Origin: Montifringilla adamsi | Taxonomy: Eukaryota > Chordata > Aves > Passeriformes > Passeridae | Assembly: GCA_017590115.1 (NCBI GenBank) | Contig: JAGGNK010015114.1 | Coordinates: forward strand, 1,991,307-2,055,306 | DNA length: 64,000 bases | Direction of reading: 5' to 3' | In this document: positions 1 to 12,363 of the stretch, one piece after another | How the letters are laid out: every line of letters begins with the position of its first letter | Numbering within the stretch: the first letter of the stretch is position 1 | Position numbers and translations under genes: made by a program | Notes under the pieces: generated by a model | What the model was told of the DNA's origin: nothing | Databases searched by the model: none | Seen by the model: only the letters and a program-made list of their open reading frames with translations

Positions 1-2862
1 AGGTCAGGTGTTTTGTAGCTCCTCCTGGTACCAGTCCAGCCTCCTCTAAATATCTTGACTACTAAGGTGGGAAGGGAAAGAGGACCATGGAATGACACAA
101 TAACATTACTATAAATCTATATAATATCTATCTTTTAATTGTGAGAGCCAACTATTACATTACTTATCTAGAACAGTAATATATTTTCTATTATGAATAT
201 AATAGGAAAAAACCCCCAAAACATCTAGTTCATATGAAAAATGTTAAAAGACTTTAAATACTGAGTATAGGACAGCAAAATTAACTAAGTTCAGTTCTCT
301 TTTAAAAATAATTTTTATCCTGCATAAAAAAGAGCTACATTCCCCTCTGAGTTTTCCTTGAAATACTCTATGTGAAAACAAAATAAAAAATATTATTTTC
401 CAACATTCTGAGAGCCAGTAGAGTAGGATCTCTCTACTGCTATTTGTAGATCCTAAGTATTCTAAGTATTCAGATAATTTATTTTTATCATGCTCCTTGA
501 TCCTCAAATGTTACTAAATTTTAGAAAATATGCTGAGGATTTAAATCAGATGTGTCCCAGTCAACATTTCACACACCTTATGGAACTTGCTTGCCTGAAG
601 TTCTGCTCATGCAAGTCCATCAGTGGGTCTCCAACCCACTCACCAAAACAAAGCTGCAGAAAAACTGAAATACTCAGGAACTGTTATCAGGAAATTTGCT
701 TTCCAAGACTACTCAGAAGATACTGATGAACAATGAATAAAATTACATCTATTCCAAGGAGATTTTGATGCAGTTCTCTACCTGTATGAAATGACAGCAG
801 AAAACCGGAATTCAAGAATTCCTATATTGGTAAAGGAAATAGATAAGGAAGTACCTAGCCTACAAACTATGACAAGACACTAAATTTGCAGCATGTTTTT
901 TTTTCCATTCCACACTTCAGGCCCATCAACATTTGTTTCACACTAGCAGATTCTATGAAACACATTCCCATTTAAAATAGCATAAACCCTGTATCTGGTT
1001 CTTCCTGCTGTTCATACCACTTATGTTTTTACTGATGTATAGTAAAAATCAGGTAAATGTTATTTTTATTTGGCAGTGGCTGGGAAGATGCTTAGTGAAC
1101 ATAGCAACAAAAAAAAAACTAAATAAAAACACAGAAGTAACTTTAAGAAATATAAACTCTTCAGATTATTACAGTGTTCTATCATTTTAGCATTAATATA
1201 GGTATGTTCCATCTCATTTCTTCAAGTTTGAAAATAGCAAGGTTAATTATGTGAAGAACTGTAACAAAGTAATTAGATTATCATGTAATTATTTTTAGGG
1301 GAAATAAAATATTTATAAAAATCATAGAGGCTAAGAAAGGCCTCAGGAGATGGGAGGTGGAGCTGTTAGGAGGCCTTAACTATTACGTCAATTTATTTGT
1401 GTCCAGCTGTGCTCATTGAACAATAGTTAAAAAGGAAAATTGCCTAAAAAATATTTACTGGGTATGGAAATCAATACTCCTCCCTACCAGGAAGCTGGCA
1501 GCCTGTTAGCCACAAACCAGAAGATTCAAGGCATCCTGAGCAGAGTGGTGATGGGAAGAGAGTTTCTGTGTTTAATGAGCTATTTTAGCACCCCAAGCAG
1601 TGCACCTGTAACAGTCATGGGAATTATCCAGCGGCAGGGAGGGGAGGAAGTGCTGCAGTCTACAGCTGCCAGAAAGAAACTAAGAATTCTCCAGTTTTGC
1701 CTAAAAATGATGAAGTGTGAAGACTGCAGACACCAACCTGGAAAGGAAATGAAAGGAAGGTCCTACTAGGATTTCACTTATTTGAGTGCAGCATCTGGCA
1801 CCTAAAACAGAGAGTGCCCCAATTCCAGCTCTGAGGCCCTGGGTGTGTGCCATACACAGCAGCTGTGCTCGCAGCACTCTACAAAAGCTTTACCTCGGCA
1901 TCCTCTGGACTCCTCACCACACTTCAGAACTGCTTTAGTTTTCAAATAACCCTTACTTCTGTGACATCCCATTTGGGAGCTGGAGTTTGAAGTGGAGTTA
2001 GCCCTGCTGTGGAATTTCTACAGCCTGGTAGAAGTCAGCACAAATCGCAGCTGACCACAGGTCTCGCTCACATGCAGCTTACACTAAGTCCTGCAGCAGC
2101 ACTAAACTACACAACCTCACATGGCATTTTGTCCAATATATTCTTGTAGCAGGCACCTGAAATAACACATCTCTAGGCTGTATATCAGCAGTTCAAGAGC
2201 CCGGCTGCTGTAGTCCCCTGAAGGCTGCTTTATCCTGGGGAAACAAGCCTCGCAACATGCTATCCACAGCACTCCTTGCACCTTCCAAGAGGGACAGAGT
2301 GGTAAGGACAGACACTTCTCACTGAAATACTGTGCTTCATTTGATTTAAAGCGTTTTATGCGACAACCCAGTCTGACTGAAGCAGGTAATTAATTTAAGC
2401 TATTCATGATGTCACTTGAATCTGAGCTCTGAATGTAGGACTTTTACCTGTCTCAAGCTTGTCCAAGCCTGGAGCACCCATTTTAGGCACCTGTGCTTTC
2501 AAAGAGTTTGCAGGAAAAAATAAAAGCTCTAAACTTTGCTGATCAGTGTGATATGTGTGCCTGGTTCACTCAGTGACAGCAATCAGGTTCTTTATGGGAA
2601 TTCTTAAGCATTAGGCCTCTTTTGTTTTTTCCCAATTCTCTTATGAGGAAGAAGTGCTTTGGAGAAAAGCATTTGAACATCCTGACTGCTGCAGTCCCAG
2701 TAAAGTTTAATTCAATGCTATACCGTTAACACTCTTGGCATGAACAAAGGAAAGTACACAGCTACAGCTAAATACACTGTTTGGGATCAGTATGCTGTGA
2801 AAGGAAAGTTTCAGCCTGGGAAAATAGAAAGGCCGATCTCAGAGGCCCTAAAAGACGTAAGA
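1..2862. other. Unique AT-rich non-coding stretch
   Basis: No gene, RNA or recognised repeat is seen. Open frames reach at most 109 codons (1440-1769) and have no protein-like character or convincing splice context. The sequence has many short A and T runs, for example around 895-905 and 1108-1120. It ends at the 5-bp target duplication of the LTR that follows. Confidence 0.6.
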
Positions 2863-2899
2863 GCCACTGTCCTGGGTTGACTATATCATGCTTTAATCC

Positions 2900-3022
2900 C
2901 CAATCGTCTTGTTCTGTTTATACTGAATAATAACTTTTACACCTTTAAGCCTTGCTCCAGGCCAATCGTCTTGTTCTGTTTATACTGAATAATAAGTTTT
3001 ACACCTTTAAGCCTTGCTCCAG
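2900..3022 (+). repeat. 62-bp tandem duplication inside the LTR
   Basis: The segment beginning CCAATCGTCTTG at 2900 recurs at 2962, giving a period of 62 bp. The two copies differ at one base (C versus G in the AATAA-C/G-TTTTACACC stretch) before diverging at the end. It lies in the upstream part of the LTR, where a U3 enhancer would be. Whether it is private to this insertion or shared by the family cannot be told from one copy. Confidence 0.9.
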
Positions 3023-3308
3023 AGAATGAAGGCGGGAGGAAGAAGCGCGCAGTTTGTTTCAGACACTGCATTCACTCCTCCACATTCCTGCTCCTGGACA
3101 GTGTTTTCTGCAGATGGACAGACAGCAGGACAGAGCTCTCCTTTGCTTTTAGTTAGTTTTAGCTAGCTGAGGCAAAGTTCCCTGGACTGTGGTTTTTCTT
3201 TTTCTTGGAGCTGTTCAAGCCTGCTCTGGACGGAACACCCAGCAGAGCAGCGGCAGCTCCGCCTGAGGCCGCCGGGCCGGGCCTGGGCCGCGGCGTTTCA
3301 GCACCAGA

Positions 3309-3387
3309 GAGACTGATCAGAGACTGATCAGAGACTGATCAAAGAGACTGATCAGAGACTGATAAGAGACTGATCAGAGACTGAGTG
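3309..3387 (+). repeat. 11-bp minisatellite GAGACTGATCA inside the LTR
   Basis: Seven tandem units start at 3309, 3320, 3331, 3344, 3355, 3366 and 3377. Six carry GAGACTGATMA and the last degenerates to GAGACTGAGTG; one spacing is 13 instead of 11 because of an extra AA. Most units contain the palindrome TGATCA. The array sits just downstream of the GC-rich core and upstream of the poly(A) signal, probably in transcribed R/U5-side sequence. Confidence 0.9.
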
Positions 3388-3631
3388 AGCCGAGCTGCAA
3401 CACGGGGAGGAGACATTTCTGGGTTTGTCATCTCTTTTTGGAGCAGCAAGAGGTCTTATTGTTTAATATTTTGGGGTTCTATTGTTTAATAAACAGGTTT
3501 CTTTCCACTTTTTCTCCAAGGAGATATTTTCTCCCAAACAGGTTGGGGGGGAGGGGCCAACTGAATCTGCTTTTGTAGAGGAGCCCCTTTGGGGGTTATC
3601 TCCCAAATCTGCCCTGAACCAGGACAGCCAC

Positions 3632-5983
3632 TCCGGAGGGAGTTATGAGTTAATGACAGTTCTGACAGTTTTTACGAGATCACCTGAAATGCCAGAATTT
3701 TTGTCTGTTGCCAACCGTATCCTACTGGATGAATTTACTGAAGCTTAAGAATTTTTCTACAGAATTAGCTAGAAATAATGACAACTGGGATAGCAATGCA
3801 ACCTGGGCTTTTCCAAATGAAAGCATTGAATATGAAGAAACACTTTTTGCCTCACGAGGCTATAAAAAGTAGTGGAAAACCCTAATCTAGAAGTGTTTAC
3901 AAACTGGTAAGGGATGATAGCAGCAATACCCACCTAAGCAGTAGACAAGTCAGGATATTAACAGATCAACTCCCAGACAAAAAGAGGGGCACATGTACAA
4001 GTAGGTGTGCTTTTATCTGAGGACTAAGGGAAGGGGTGTATGGCTATGCAAACCAAAGTACAACACAAAAGCAGTACAATTTATGTATCCTGTAGTAACA
4101 GTAATAACACCTGTGTCAATGGCTGGTTTTCAGCTACTGCAGCTAAACTACTTCTATCACTCTCAGTTAGGAAAATCCTGCAAGTATTCTTAAATTGCCC
4201 GACCATTAATCCTGCCTTCACTGCTGGGTTAAAACATCACAAATAACAACCCTGAGCAGAACTTTTTCATCCAAAGTTCTTAACACTGTAATTTCCATTT
4301 TACAAATAGAAGAAACAGAGGAGTTATTTGCCTATTCCTGTTTAATGAGCCAGGAATCAGCTCATTCCTAAAAGCCTTTAAGACACTCCCCAGCTGAGCA
4401 TCGGGTCAGGATGCAGCTGAGGCAGACTCAAAGGAAGGTGCCATGCCCTGAAAGCAGATTGTTCCCTTCTGCTGCCCTGGCCAGCGAGTGCAGGCACAGA
4501 GCACAGCAGAGAAGCAGCCACAGCCCCACACTGCTGCATTCTGCCTTCAGCAGCCTCTGCAGTTTGCCTGCTTTTCCCTCAGCTGTTGAGCCTTGCAGGG
4601 TGTGTAACAAAGCACTGCAAGGGATGAAGGCCAGCGCAGAGGGAAGCCTTGCAGAGATGGTTTCCCTGAGAGAAGAAAGCTCAACCATCACTAGCTGCAT
4701 AGGTTCCACTGTGCATACCTTTTTTTCTGTTTGACAGGATTGCGTAGAGATTAAGAAGAAATTAGCCTAACTCTGCTATTTCTTATAATTCCTCTGCTAT
4801 GCTTATACAATCTCTAAAACCGTTCAAATTTCTATAAAGATGATGTGGTTTATGACTAAATGTTTTATATTTTGAGCCTGGTAAATTATTATTATTAGAT
4901 GACATTCAAGTTTGGACTGTCTTTTTCTGTAACTGAGTGTGATTGCTCTCATTCACCAGCATGTTCACACTAATTTATTTTTACTGGATAACTGAACTAC
5001 TAATTTCTAAGATGAATAGGATGTGCCACAGCCCCTACCATGCTAGAGAGACACAGAAGGACAATGTAGAGCATGAGGACATGCTACTATTATAAAAGCA
5101 AATACCATTTGCAGACACTAAATTAGGTTTAAAAAAGATACATTAAGTGTTAGAGAAAGCAGATTTGGCAGTGTTTACTGTGTATTACTTTGATATCACA
5201 AGAAGAGTGGCTAATGCTAAGCCCGAGTATTTGGCAGCTACTAAGCCTTGAGGTCATTACGGAATTTCTTGGCACAACTGGATTATTTATGTGACGAAAT
5301 TTCACTAAGAGAGTTTTTTTTCTCCAAAATTCATCATCATGTCACTCAGGAAAAAAAAATGCTGACATTAAATAGTGTTCAGATAACATTCAAAAATTCA
5401 TTGCTACAGTGACAAACGCATTCCTTGTAGGAACATGAAATACAACAATATTGTTCAATCTCTGATTTGCCAATATCAGCTGTCTGATGAATATTCTACA
5501 TAGAAGGAAGCAAACTAAAAAAAAAAAAAACCAAACAAAAACCCAAGCAATTAGTAGTTAAGCTCTAATTGTACAAATAAGGCTAATTATACAGATGGGA
5601 AATCTTTTCAGTTCAGAAAATCAGATGCTAAACATTCCTCCCATTGACAGAAAAAGCCTTCACACAAGCAAACAAGTGCATGAAAACCAGTGAGCTAATC
5701 ATGCTGATCCTTCTATAAAGAACCGCCTTGCTCTGCAAAGGAAAATAAAAAACTTAATTCTGTTTCTGTACTGGAGACCCACACAGATGCTACTACACTG
5801 AGGGCCTGTGCTTTGCAATGAAGGACATGGCAGAAGCAGAAAATAAAGTAAATTACAAATTGCTTTTGTGCTCAGGATGTTGCAGGCAGAGGCAGCAAAA
5901 ACAAGCAGATGATGCTTCAGGTCATGCTGGCTGCACAGAACAGATTTCAGGAAGACTGGGCAAGTTACTTATTCTGAAGGCCC
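3632..5983. other. Unique non-coding stretch
   Basis: No recognised gene or interspersed repeat. A moderately GC-rich patch at 4380-4740 holds overlapping 93- to 107-codon frames on both strands, which points to composition and not to coding. An A-rich low-complexity run lies at 5517-5550. Confidence 0.55.
5517..5550 (+). repeat. A-rich low-complexity tract
   Basis: A run of about 14 A residues is followed by CCAAACAAAAACCC. There is no target duplication or retrocopy body next to it, so I read it as simple low complexity. Confidence 0.8.
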
Positions 5984-6340
5984 GAAAATCGCAGAATGCT
6001 AGAATGGTTTGGCTTCACTTCAAAAAGACCTTGAAGCTCATTTAGTTTCAATCCCCCTGCCATGGGCAAGGACACCTTCCACTATCCCAGGCTGCTCCAA
6101 GCCCCATCCAGCCTGGCCCTGAAAACTTCAGGGATGGGGCAGCCCCAGCTTCTCCGGGTAACCTACGCCAGGGCCTCGGCACCCTCACAGGGGAAGAATT
6201 TCTTTCTGTTATCTAACCTAAACCTGCCCTCTTTCAGTTTGAAGTCATTACTCCTTGTCCTATCACTACATGTCCTTGTAAAAAATCCCTCTCCAGCTCT
6301 CTGTCTTGTAGGCCCCTTTTGGTACTGCAAGGTTGATGAA
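5984..6340 (-). mobile_element. CR1 LINE 3' fragment, minus strand
   Basis: The plus strand reads as the reverse complement of a CR1 3' end. It starts with degenerate GCAGAATGCTAGAATGG near 5990 (the CR1 tail), then AAGACCTTGAAGCTCATTTAG, the CCATGGGCAAGGACACCTTCC block at 6060, and the segment encoding the C-terminal end of the reverse transcriptase protein near 6190-6330. CR1 is the dominant LINE of birds and is usually 5'-truncated, as here; the 5' truncation is at the right end, near 6340. It carries substitutions along its whole length and is inactive. Confidence 0.88.
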
Positions 6341-8061
6341 GTAAAGTAAATGCAAGTTCCATTATACACAGGACCTGGGTCACAGGCAGGGCTCAGCCCT
6401 GAGCTCTCAGTGGCTGACTGCTCTCAAAAGCAATTCCCCACAGCACCATCCCCAGGCAGCCAGCCTACACCTTGAGTACTACCATGGAACTCCAGCATGC
6501 AGCCGAGAGAAAACCTGGCATCCTACAAGAGCCAGGGCCCTGCCCCTATCTGAGGCACACCTAGCAGCGAGCTGAGACCCCACGGCACTGGCACAAAAAC
6601 ATGGGAGTCCAGTTTCAACTTAAGAGACCAATGAAGGGACTAAAATTAAACAGTACTTTCTGCAGCATCACATCTAACATGTACTTTGCATTTGCTAACC
6701 TCACTTGTGCATGTGTATATGAACTTTAACATTCACTTAATTTCATTGCCTGTGACACCAGAGCTGCATGATTGCACAGGAAATACTGGATAATTAGAGA
6801 AAGAGTTTAATAATAATACTATTCAACTACAAAAATTTTATTCAATATAAAAATAATATTATTTCAATAATTACATTTGATTTCCACAAATGCTACCAAA
6901 ACATGTAATACTTTAAAACCTCTTTCATGATACTTGCATTCTAAGTGGTAAGTGCAGGATACAGCTAGTATTTCTGTTCTATGTAATAAACTAGAAATGT
7001 TGGTAACATTCTCCTAAGAGCATTGAAAAAAAATTCTATTACTTGAATACTATATTTCTAGTATTTGCATTTAAGAAGAGAAGCAGACCATATCTCAGTA
7101 CTGAGGGAACCTCCTGGCTTTGAAAATTCCAATTCCAAAATTCCACCAAGTTTCAAGGCTGGTTTCAGCTTGTACCTTCCGACTTTGGCAGCAGTGCTGT
7201 AAGGCAGCACGAATGCCATCGGATTTCTAAGGAGGACTGCCAGCTGCAGGAATTCCTGAGGGCTATGACTGAGCTGCGGCAAGCAGGGGCTGCCACAGGA
7301 GGTTTGCAGAGGCACACTGCAACTCAGACTTCCAGCATGGAAAACAGTAAGAGCTCTTATAAAGAGAGGGCATGTGCACAGTCCAGTCAGTGGCAAAATT
7401 CTGTTCTCATCAGTCAGCAAATGAACAGAGTGCACACTTTGTACCCTGATTTTCTAGATTTCAGCAGCACATTGTCCCAAGCACGCTCTATGTGGACCAA
7501 GTGTTTCTACAAACATGGAGCTTCACCAGCTGGACTGAGGCAGACAAGAACCGGTGTGTTTGTTTTCCATAACGCTATTTCCTTGTCCACAGTCTGACTG
7601 ATTGACCAGACAGATTCCACAGGATGCATCAAGCCTTGAAAATTGCTTTGAAAATGGACAGCTACTCCTGGATGCTTGTCTGACAATATAAACATGTACC
7701 AAAAATGACATAGAGAAGTGTCTGAGAGCATGAATCTGTGAAAGCAGCAACATGCTGTCTCAAGAGTGCCAGCGAGCACAGCTGCTCCCAGTGTGTCATC
7801 TGGCAAATTCTCCTTTCCTACTGCACTATGTGCATCAGGAGGAAACCAGAACTATAATCCTCCATCCTTGTTCCTTCTCACTATACATTTCATGTCCCCT
7901 TTTCCTTCCCTAAGCAATTGCAGGACTTGTTGTACGTCAGTCAGGTGTTGGTAACTCATAACAAAGAAAAAAGTATTGTTTGCAGATGCCAAACAACCTA
8001 TCTTTTTTTCCCTAAGCCTGAAACACTCTGGTGAGATATCCTGAGGCTGCCCTTCAGCGAC
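6341..8061. other. Unique non-coding stretch
   Basis: No gene or interspersed repeat is recognised. AT-rich sequence fills 6780-7060. Overlapping frames of 60-125 codons at 7058-7806 occur on both strands and match nothing I know. Confidence 0.55.
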
Positions 8062-8530
8062 TGTCATGGCTTAACCCCAGCCAGCAGCTCAGCCCCCTAC
8101 TGCCCCTGGTGGGATGGGGGAGAAAATTCCAAGAGTAACAGCGAGAAAACTCAGGGACTGAGATACAGACAGTTTAATAAGTAAAGCAACAGCTGCACAT
8201 GCAGGAAAACAGAACAAGGAATTCATCCCCTACTGCCCATGGACTGGCAGGTGTCTCAATGTCCCCAATTCCGTTTCTTCCCCCCCAGCTCTGTGTGCTG
8301 AGCATGGCCCCACATGGGCTGGGATCTCCCTTGGATCCCTTGGGCTCAGCTGTCCTGGCTCTGTCCCCTCCCAGCCCCTCACTGGTGGGGTTGGGTGAGG
8401 GCCAGAGGAGGCCTTGGCTCTGTGTGAGCTCTGCTCAGCCATGCCCAAAGCATCCCTGTGCTACCAGCACTGCTTCCAGCACAAATCCAAAGCACAGCCC
8501 ATAATAACTACTGTGAAGAAAACTAACTCT
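8062..8530 (-). mobile_element. Endogenous retrovirus LTR, right end clipped, minus strand
   Basis: The plus strand opens with TGTCATGGCTTAACCCCAGC and runs through GGTGGGATGGGGGAGAAAAT, a GGCTCAGCTGTCCTGGCTCT block near 8344, and a tail near 8480-8530 ending in AAAACTAACTCT. This order is that of a bird LTR family I recognise, read from its 3' end, so the element is on the minus strand. On the minus strand the variant poly(A) signal ATTAAA (TTTAAT at 8173-8178) is in the right place near the element's 3' end. The expected last bases at the right (about 20, finishing in CA) are missing and no target duplication can be found, so the 5' end of the LTR is lost. There is no internal retroviral sequence beside it. 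Confidence 0.82.
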
Positions 8531-8930
8531 AGACTAGAGTGACCACAAATGACCAAACTGTTACTGCTCTCTCTGTACAGACTCGTCCCATTGGTTATGG
8601 AGCTGAAGAGAGTAATGGTAAAGGTTTATGTTGCACACAATAGTCAAGACTAATTTTGAAGATTTGATGTAGCAGCACTTTTTCAAACTACTTTACCCAA
8701 GCAATGCCTGAAAACTATAAACTATAAAACTAAACCAGCTTTAGAGCTCCTAAATCAGGTGAAAAGCATGGAAGACACTTCCTAACTCAAAATACTGATT
8801 CAATATAATTTGCACAGTGATTCAAATAAGATCATCTACTTTTTTATTTTCCCTTTATACCACAGTTTCTCTCAGTGGCTCATCTAACCTTCCTATTATG
8901 CTTGATCCAGCATCAGTTGCTGTTCTACAT

Positions 8931-8953
8931 TTGATGTAGAACAAACTTCAAAC
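8931..8953. repeat. Short perfect hairpin
   Basis: TGTTCTACAT and its exact complement ATGTAGAACA are separated by the 3-base loop TTG. No U-rich tail follows and no gene ends here, so a terminator reading has no support. Confidence 0.85.
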
Positions 8954-9764
8954 CCCTTAGGCTTGCTCCAGCACACAATGGATGGTTTCAAAGAACTGGA
9001 TCCCGTGCTGCATGTCAGATCAACCTGGTGCGTCAAGCTGTGTGTGCATAGGAAAATCACAGAAGCAAAGCCTGCTTCCAGCTGCTCTTGTTGCTTTTCT
9101 GTGTTGGTTTGGTATGGGAAGAGAGGGCTGTGTTTTTAGTTACTGACACACATCTGCTGATTACATACAGAGCCTTGAACTTGTCTGTATTCTGCACCGC
9201 AGGACTGAGAGCAACAGCTTTGCTTGAATGCACTCAGAATTTAGCAGGTATACTGCAGAGGTGACTAATGATTTCTTGCAACCTGCTGATGCTTCCTTAG
9301 CCTCACAATTAGCTCATCCAGCTGCTTTCAGAGAAAATGAGGGGATCCTTACTGGGCACCCTAGAGGAGCTGGCAGAATGTCTGTTCTGTTACGTACTGT
9401 CCTTGAGCACCTCAATTTATGGGGCTGGTTTAGCTCAGGGCTACTTAAGAGACACAGAGGAAACAACAGCTTTTACCTGGGACATTACAAGAACCCGTTT
9501 TCTCTCAGGACATTGTTTTCTATTGGTGACAATGACTTCCTCAGCCCAGCCTCTCTCTGCTACTTGCTTATGATGATAAATACTCACAAACCTGGCAACA
9601 TGAAGAGACTGGGTTTTTATTAGATTGCAACCTGCATACATAAACTATACACTTATGCATCTTTTTCTATTGGCATCTCTGAGTGCACTTATTTTAACAG
9701 GTATGTAAACTCTTTCTTGATGACCAAGTAATTGAATGACCACAGGAAGGTATACAATACATTA

Positions 9765-9789
9765 TTGGTGGGCAAAAAAAGCCCACCAA
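9765..9789. repeat. Short perfect hairpin with A7 loop
   Basis: TTGGTGGGC and GCCCACCAA are perfect complements around a loop of seven A residues. The stem is GC-rich for this region. Confidence 0.85.
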
Positions 9790-10383
9790 ACAAAAAAACC
9801 TGGACATTTTCAGAGCATTTTGAAAGGAAAGATTTCTGCAGATGAGTTTTACTTGAATGTTTCTAAGAGCTTAACTGTCAGTGTAGGCTGCAAACAAGAG
9901 AAGTGAGAGATGTTCATGTAGCCAACATCTGATTTATTTACAACAAATAAAGGAACATTCAGCTGAAACCATCTTCCTTCTTTGGTAAACTTGGCAAACA
10001 TTTTCAAGAAGGCTGGGATTTTGTTTGTTTGTGGTCTTTTTGGAAAGGAAACATTTGAAAACTGTTTTGAAAAAAGAGATATCTAGTAGAAAGAGATGTT
10101 AGGGTGTCCTGGCAAGACACTAAGACCACATCTGAGAGAACAGCCTGGCAGAACCTTGACGTGCCTCTCCTTTTCCCATGAGAACCCTACAGCCTGTAAG
10201 GTGAACCAGTTGCTGTGGGTTGTCAATTGCACACACACAGACTTTGTCCACTCTACTACATCAGTACTGCATGGAACAGCTGAGCCAACTTCTAAAACCT
10301 GAATCTAATTATGCCACTGTTCTGGTCCCAGAAGGGAAAGGAAGGGAGTGGAATAAGTGAAGTTCAAGCACTCTTTAGTGAAA

Positions 10384-10404
10384 GGGGTGTGTGTGCGTGT
10401 GTGT
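10384..10404 (+). repeat. Short GT microsatellite
   Basis: An interrupted GT run (GGTGTGTGTGCGTGTGTGTAG) of about nine dinucleotides. Confidence 0.85.
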
Positions 10405-12363
10405 AGATCTCAGCAGCACACAGCACACACAGGTTTGCCTTCACAACATGCTGCTGCACCCAACACTTCCTCCTGAACATGCACCTGGGGCTGAGTCCTG
10501 CACGTCAGTGCAAAGGACCTGATCAAACATGTCTGTTCTCTTGCAAGGCAATCAGGAAGGCTGAGTCTGTCCTCAGCAGTAAAAGTGGAAATAGCTGTAC
10601 GCTAATAGTCTGTTCTCCTTCCTTGATTCCTCAGATGAGTCCTCACAAGCTGAATCCCAGCACAATAACATTGGCAGGAGACAAATCTGTCTTGTGTGGT
10701 CTGGCAAAGGAGGGGAACAAATAATCTCTGCACCTGAAGGTGCAAAAGACCTGGTAGTTCTGGCACAGATGGCCACACAGGGCCCAGGCACTCAGAGGCT
10801 GCTGTGCACAGCCCCATCACTCATCTGACATTGTCATGAGAAGAGAGAGAGAACTGTTGTGTGCTTTACAGCATAGAGCTGAATCAAGATTGGCCATCTG
10901 TTTGGGTTGGATATGCCCCACTGGTTTACAGACAAGCTACTCCCTGGCAACATGTTCAGCAATTCAAGGAGTCCCTTAAATGCTCTTCCTTTATTCTTTA
11001 TGAGTCTGCTGAAGAGAGCAAGTAGCACCATTTCCTACCCCTAGAAAAAGCAAAGGGCCTGGGATGCTGATGGCAGTGGTCAAACATTTCTGGATTCAAG
11101 GTTCCTACAGAAGCTTTGCCATTCCTCAGTGTAAGCAAAAGCACATGGGATGGTTCACTGAGTCCCTGTAAGTTACAAATCCAACATCAAAACCTAAATG
11201 TAAAGGTATTGCACCTAGCATGGCACTTGTGAAGAAGGAAAATAACGCTGCTTCATTGATCTAAAATAGTTGCAGCTTTCTGTGAGTCTTCCACCCTCCT
11301 GTAACTCTTGTACTACTGCTATAGAACAATGGTGGGACCAGAATAAATCATGCTCTGTGCAGTATCTGTTCCACACAGCCAGTTAGTGCCTCTGTCTGTA
11401 GAATACATAGTAATAAACTACAGGGATTACCGAGCAGCAGTTTGGCTTGGAATTTGCTTAATCCACTGGACATCCTGAACTTCATTCTGTTTCAAGCTAC
11501 ATTCTGTAACTTGAGAAAAAGAGAATTTTTACAGCCTGTGGAGTTGAAGCCTAATTTTTGTTCTGAACCTCTATGGAATCTACAACAACAGCCTGAACAG
11601 TTGCCTAAACAGTGATATACAAATAGCATCAGTATCCATTTTCTGAGAGCAAAGATGTGAGCACTGCCTACAAGGTGAGTTTCCACGGTGGGTCTTCATG
11701 TTCACATGTAGCTCAAAACAGAGGAAAGCTGGCTGGATTTCAGGCTTATTCTAACACCATGATCAAAAGGGGAGTGAGAGCTTATTTAAGGTCCTTCTCA
11801 CTCAGTGAAACTGAACAGAATGTGCTGACTTCAGAATTTCAGTCGTCCAAAAGTTAAATTTCTTTCTTATACATCAGCTTCTTAGGCAGAAATAAGATGC
11901 TAAAAGAAGCCAGTGAAAGCATCTCTTGAAAATTTTCACTGGAGACAGTAATAAAAAAGTTATAGCAAAGACTAACATTTTTTATTTCTAATGTTGCTTT
12001 AGAAAGATTTTTTCTGCTTGGTAGATATGCACTGCAAAAGTTTCTAAAAGAAGTTCCATCCTCCTGCTCTTTTGAAGCAGCTTCTGATACCACACTTGAG
12101 AAGTGGATGAGGATATAAAAAGTGCATTTGATCAGCACTGCAACTGCTGCTATGACCTTATTTGATCAGAGAGTCTCTAGTGGTTTAAACATCCTACAAC
12201 ATCCACAAAGAGATTTCTGAAGTAGTGACATACTCCATATCGTAACAAACATATCAAAAGAATTTGGTGGGGAAAAGAGTTAATGAAAAAGAGATACAAT
12301 CACAGCATTGCCAAATTAGTAAAGCATATTTCAAGGCGATTTACTAAAGATGGAGATATGATA

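Larger units (their letters stand above)
2868..3626 (+). mobile_element. Complete solo LTR of an endogenous retrovirus (ERVL-like by target-site size)
   Basis: This 759-bp element starts with TGTCCTGG and ends with CCAGGACA, a perfect 8-bp terminal inverted repeat of the TG...CA kind. It is flanked by identical 5-bp copies of GCCAC at 2863-2867 and 3627-3631, so both ends are intact and no internal gag-pol region remains: a solo LTR left by recombination between the two LTRs of a provirus. A canonical AATAAA poly(A) signal at 3488-3493 sets the plus orientation. The central part near 3240-3300 is GC-rich. Five-bp target duplications are typical of class III (ERVL) elements, and the sequence resembles LTRs I know from passerine genomes; the exact family name is not assigned. 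Two internal tandem repeats are listed separately. Open frames across it are chance. Confidence 0.92.
8531..12363. other. Unique non-coding stretch
   Basis: No gene or interspersed repeat is recognised. It contains two short perfect hairpins (8931-8953 and 9765-9789) and a short GT run at 10384-10404. The longest open frame (131 codons, 9228-9623) has no family resemblance, no signal peptide and no plausible splice sites, and is best read as chance. Confidence 0.55.

Noticed and set aside
3482..3748. 88-codon frame starting in the LTR
   Set aside because: It runs out of the LTR across the target duplication into unique DNA and has no retroviral domain.
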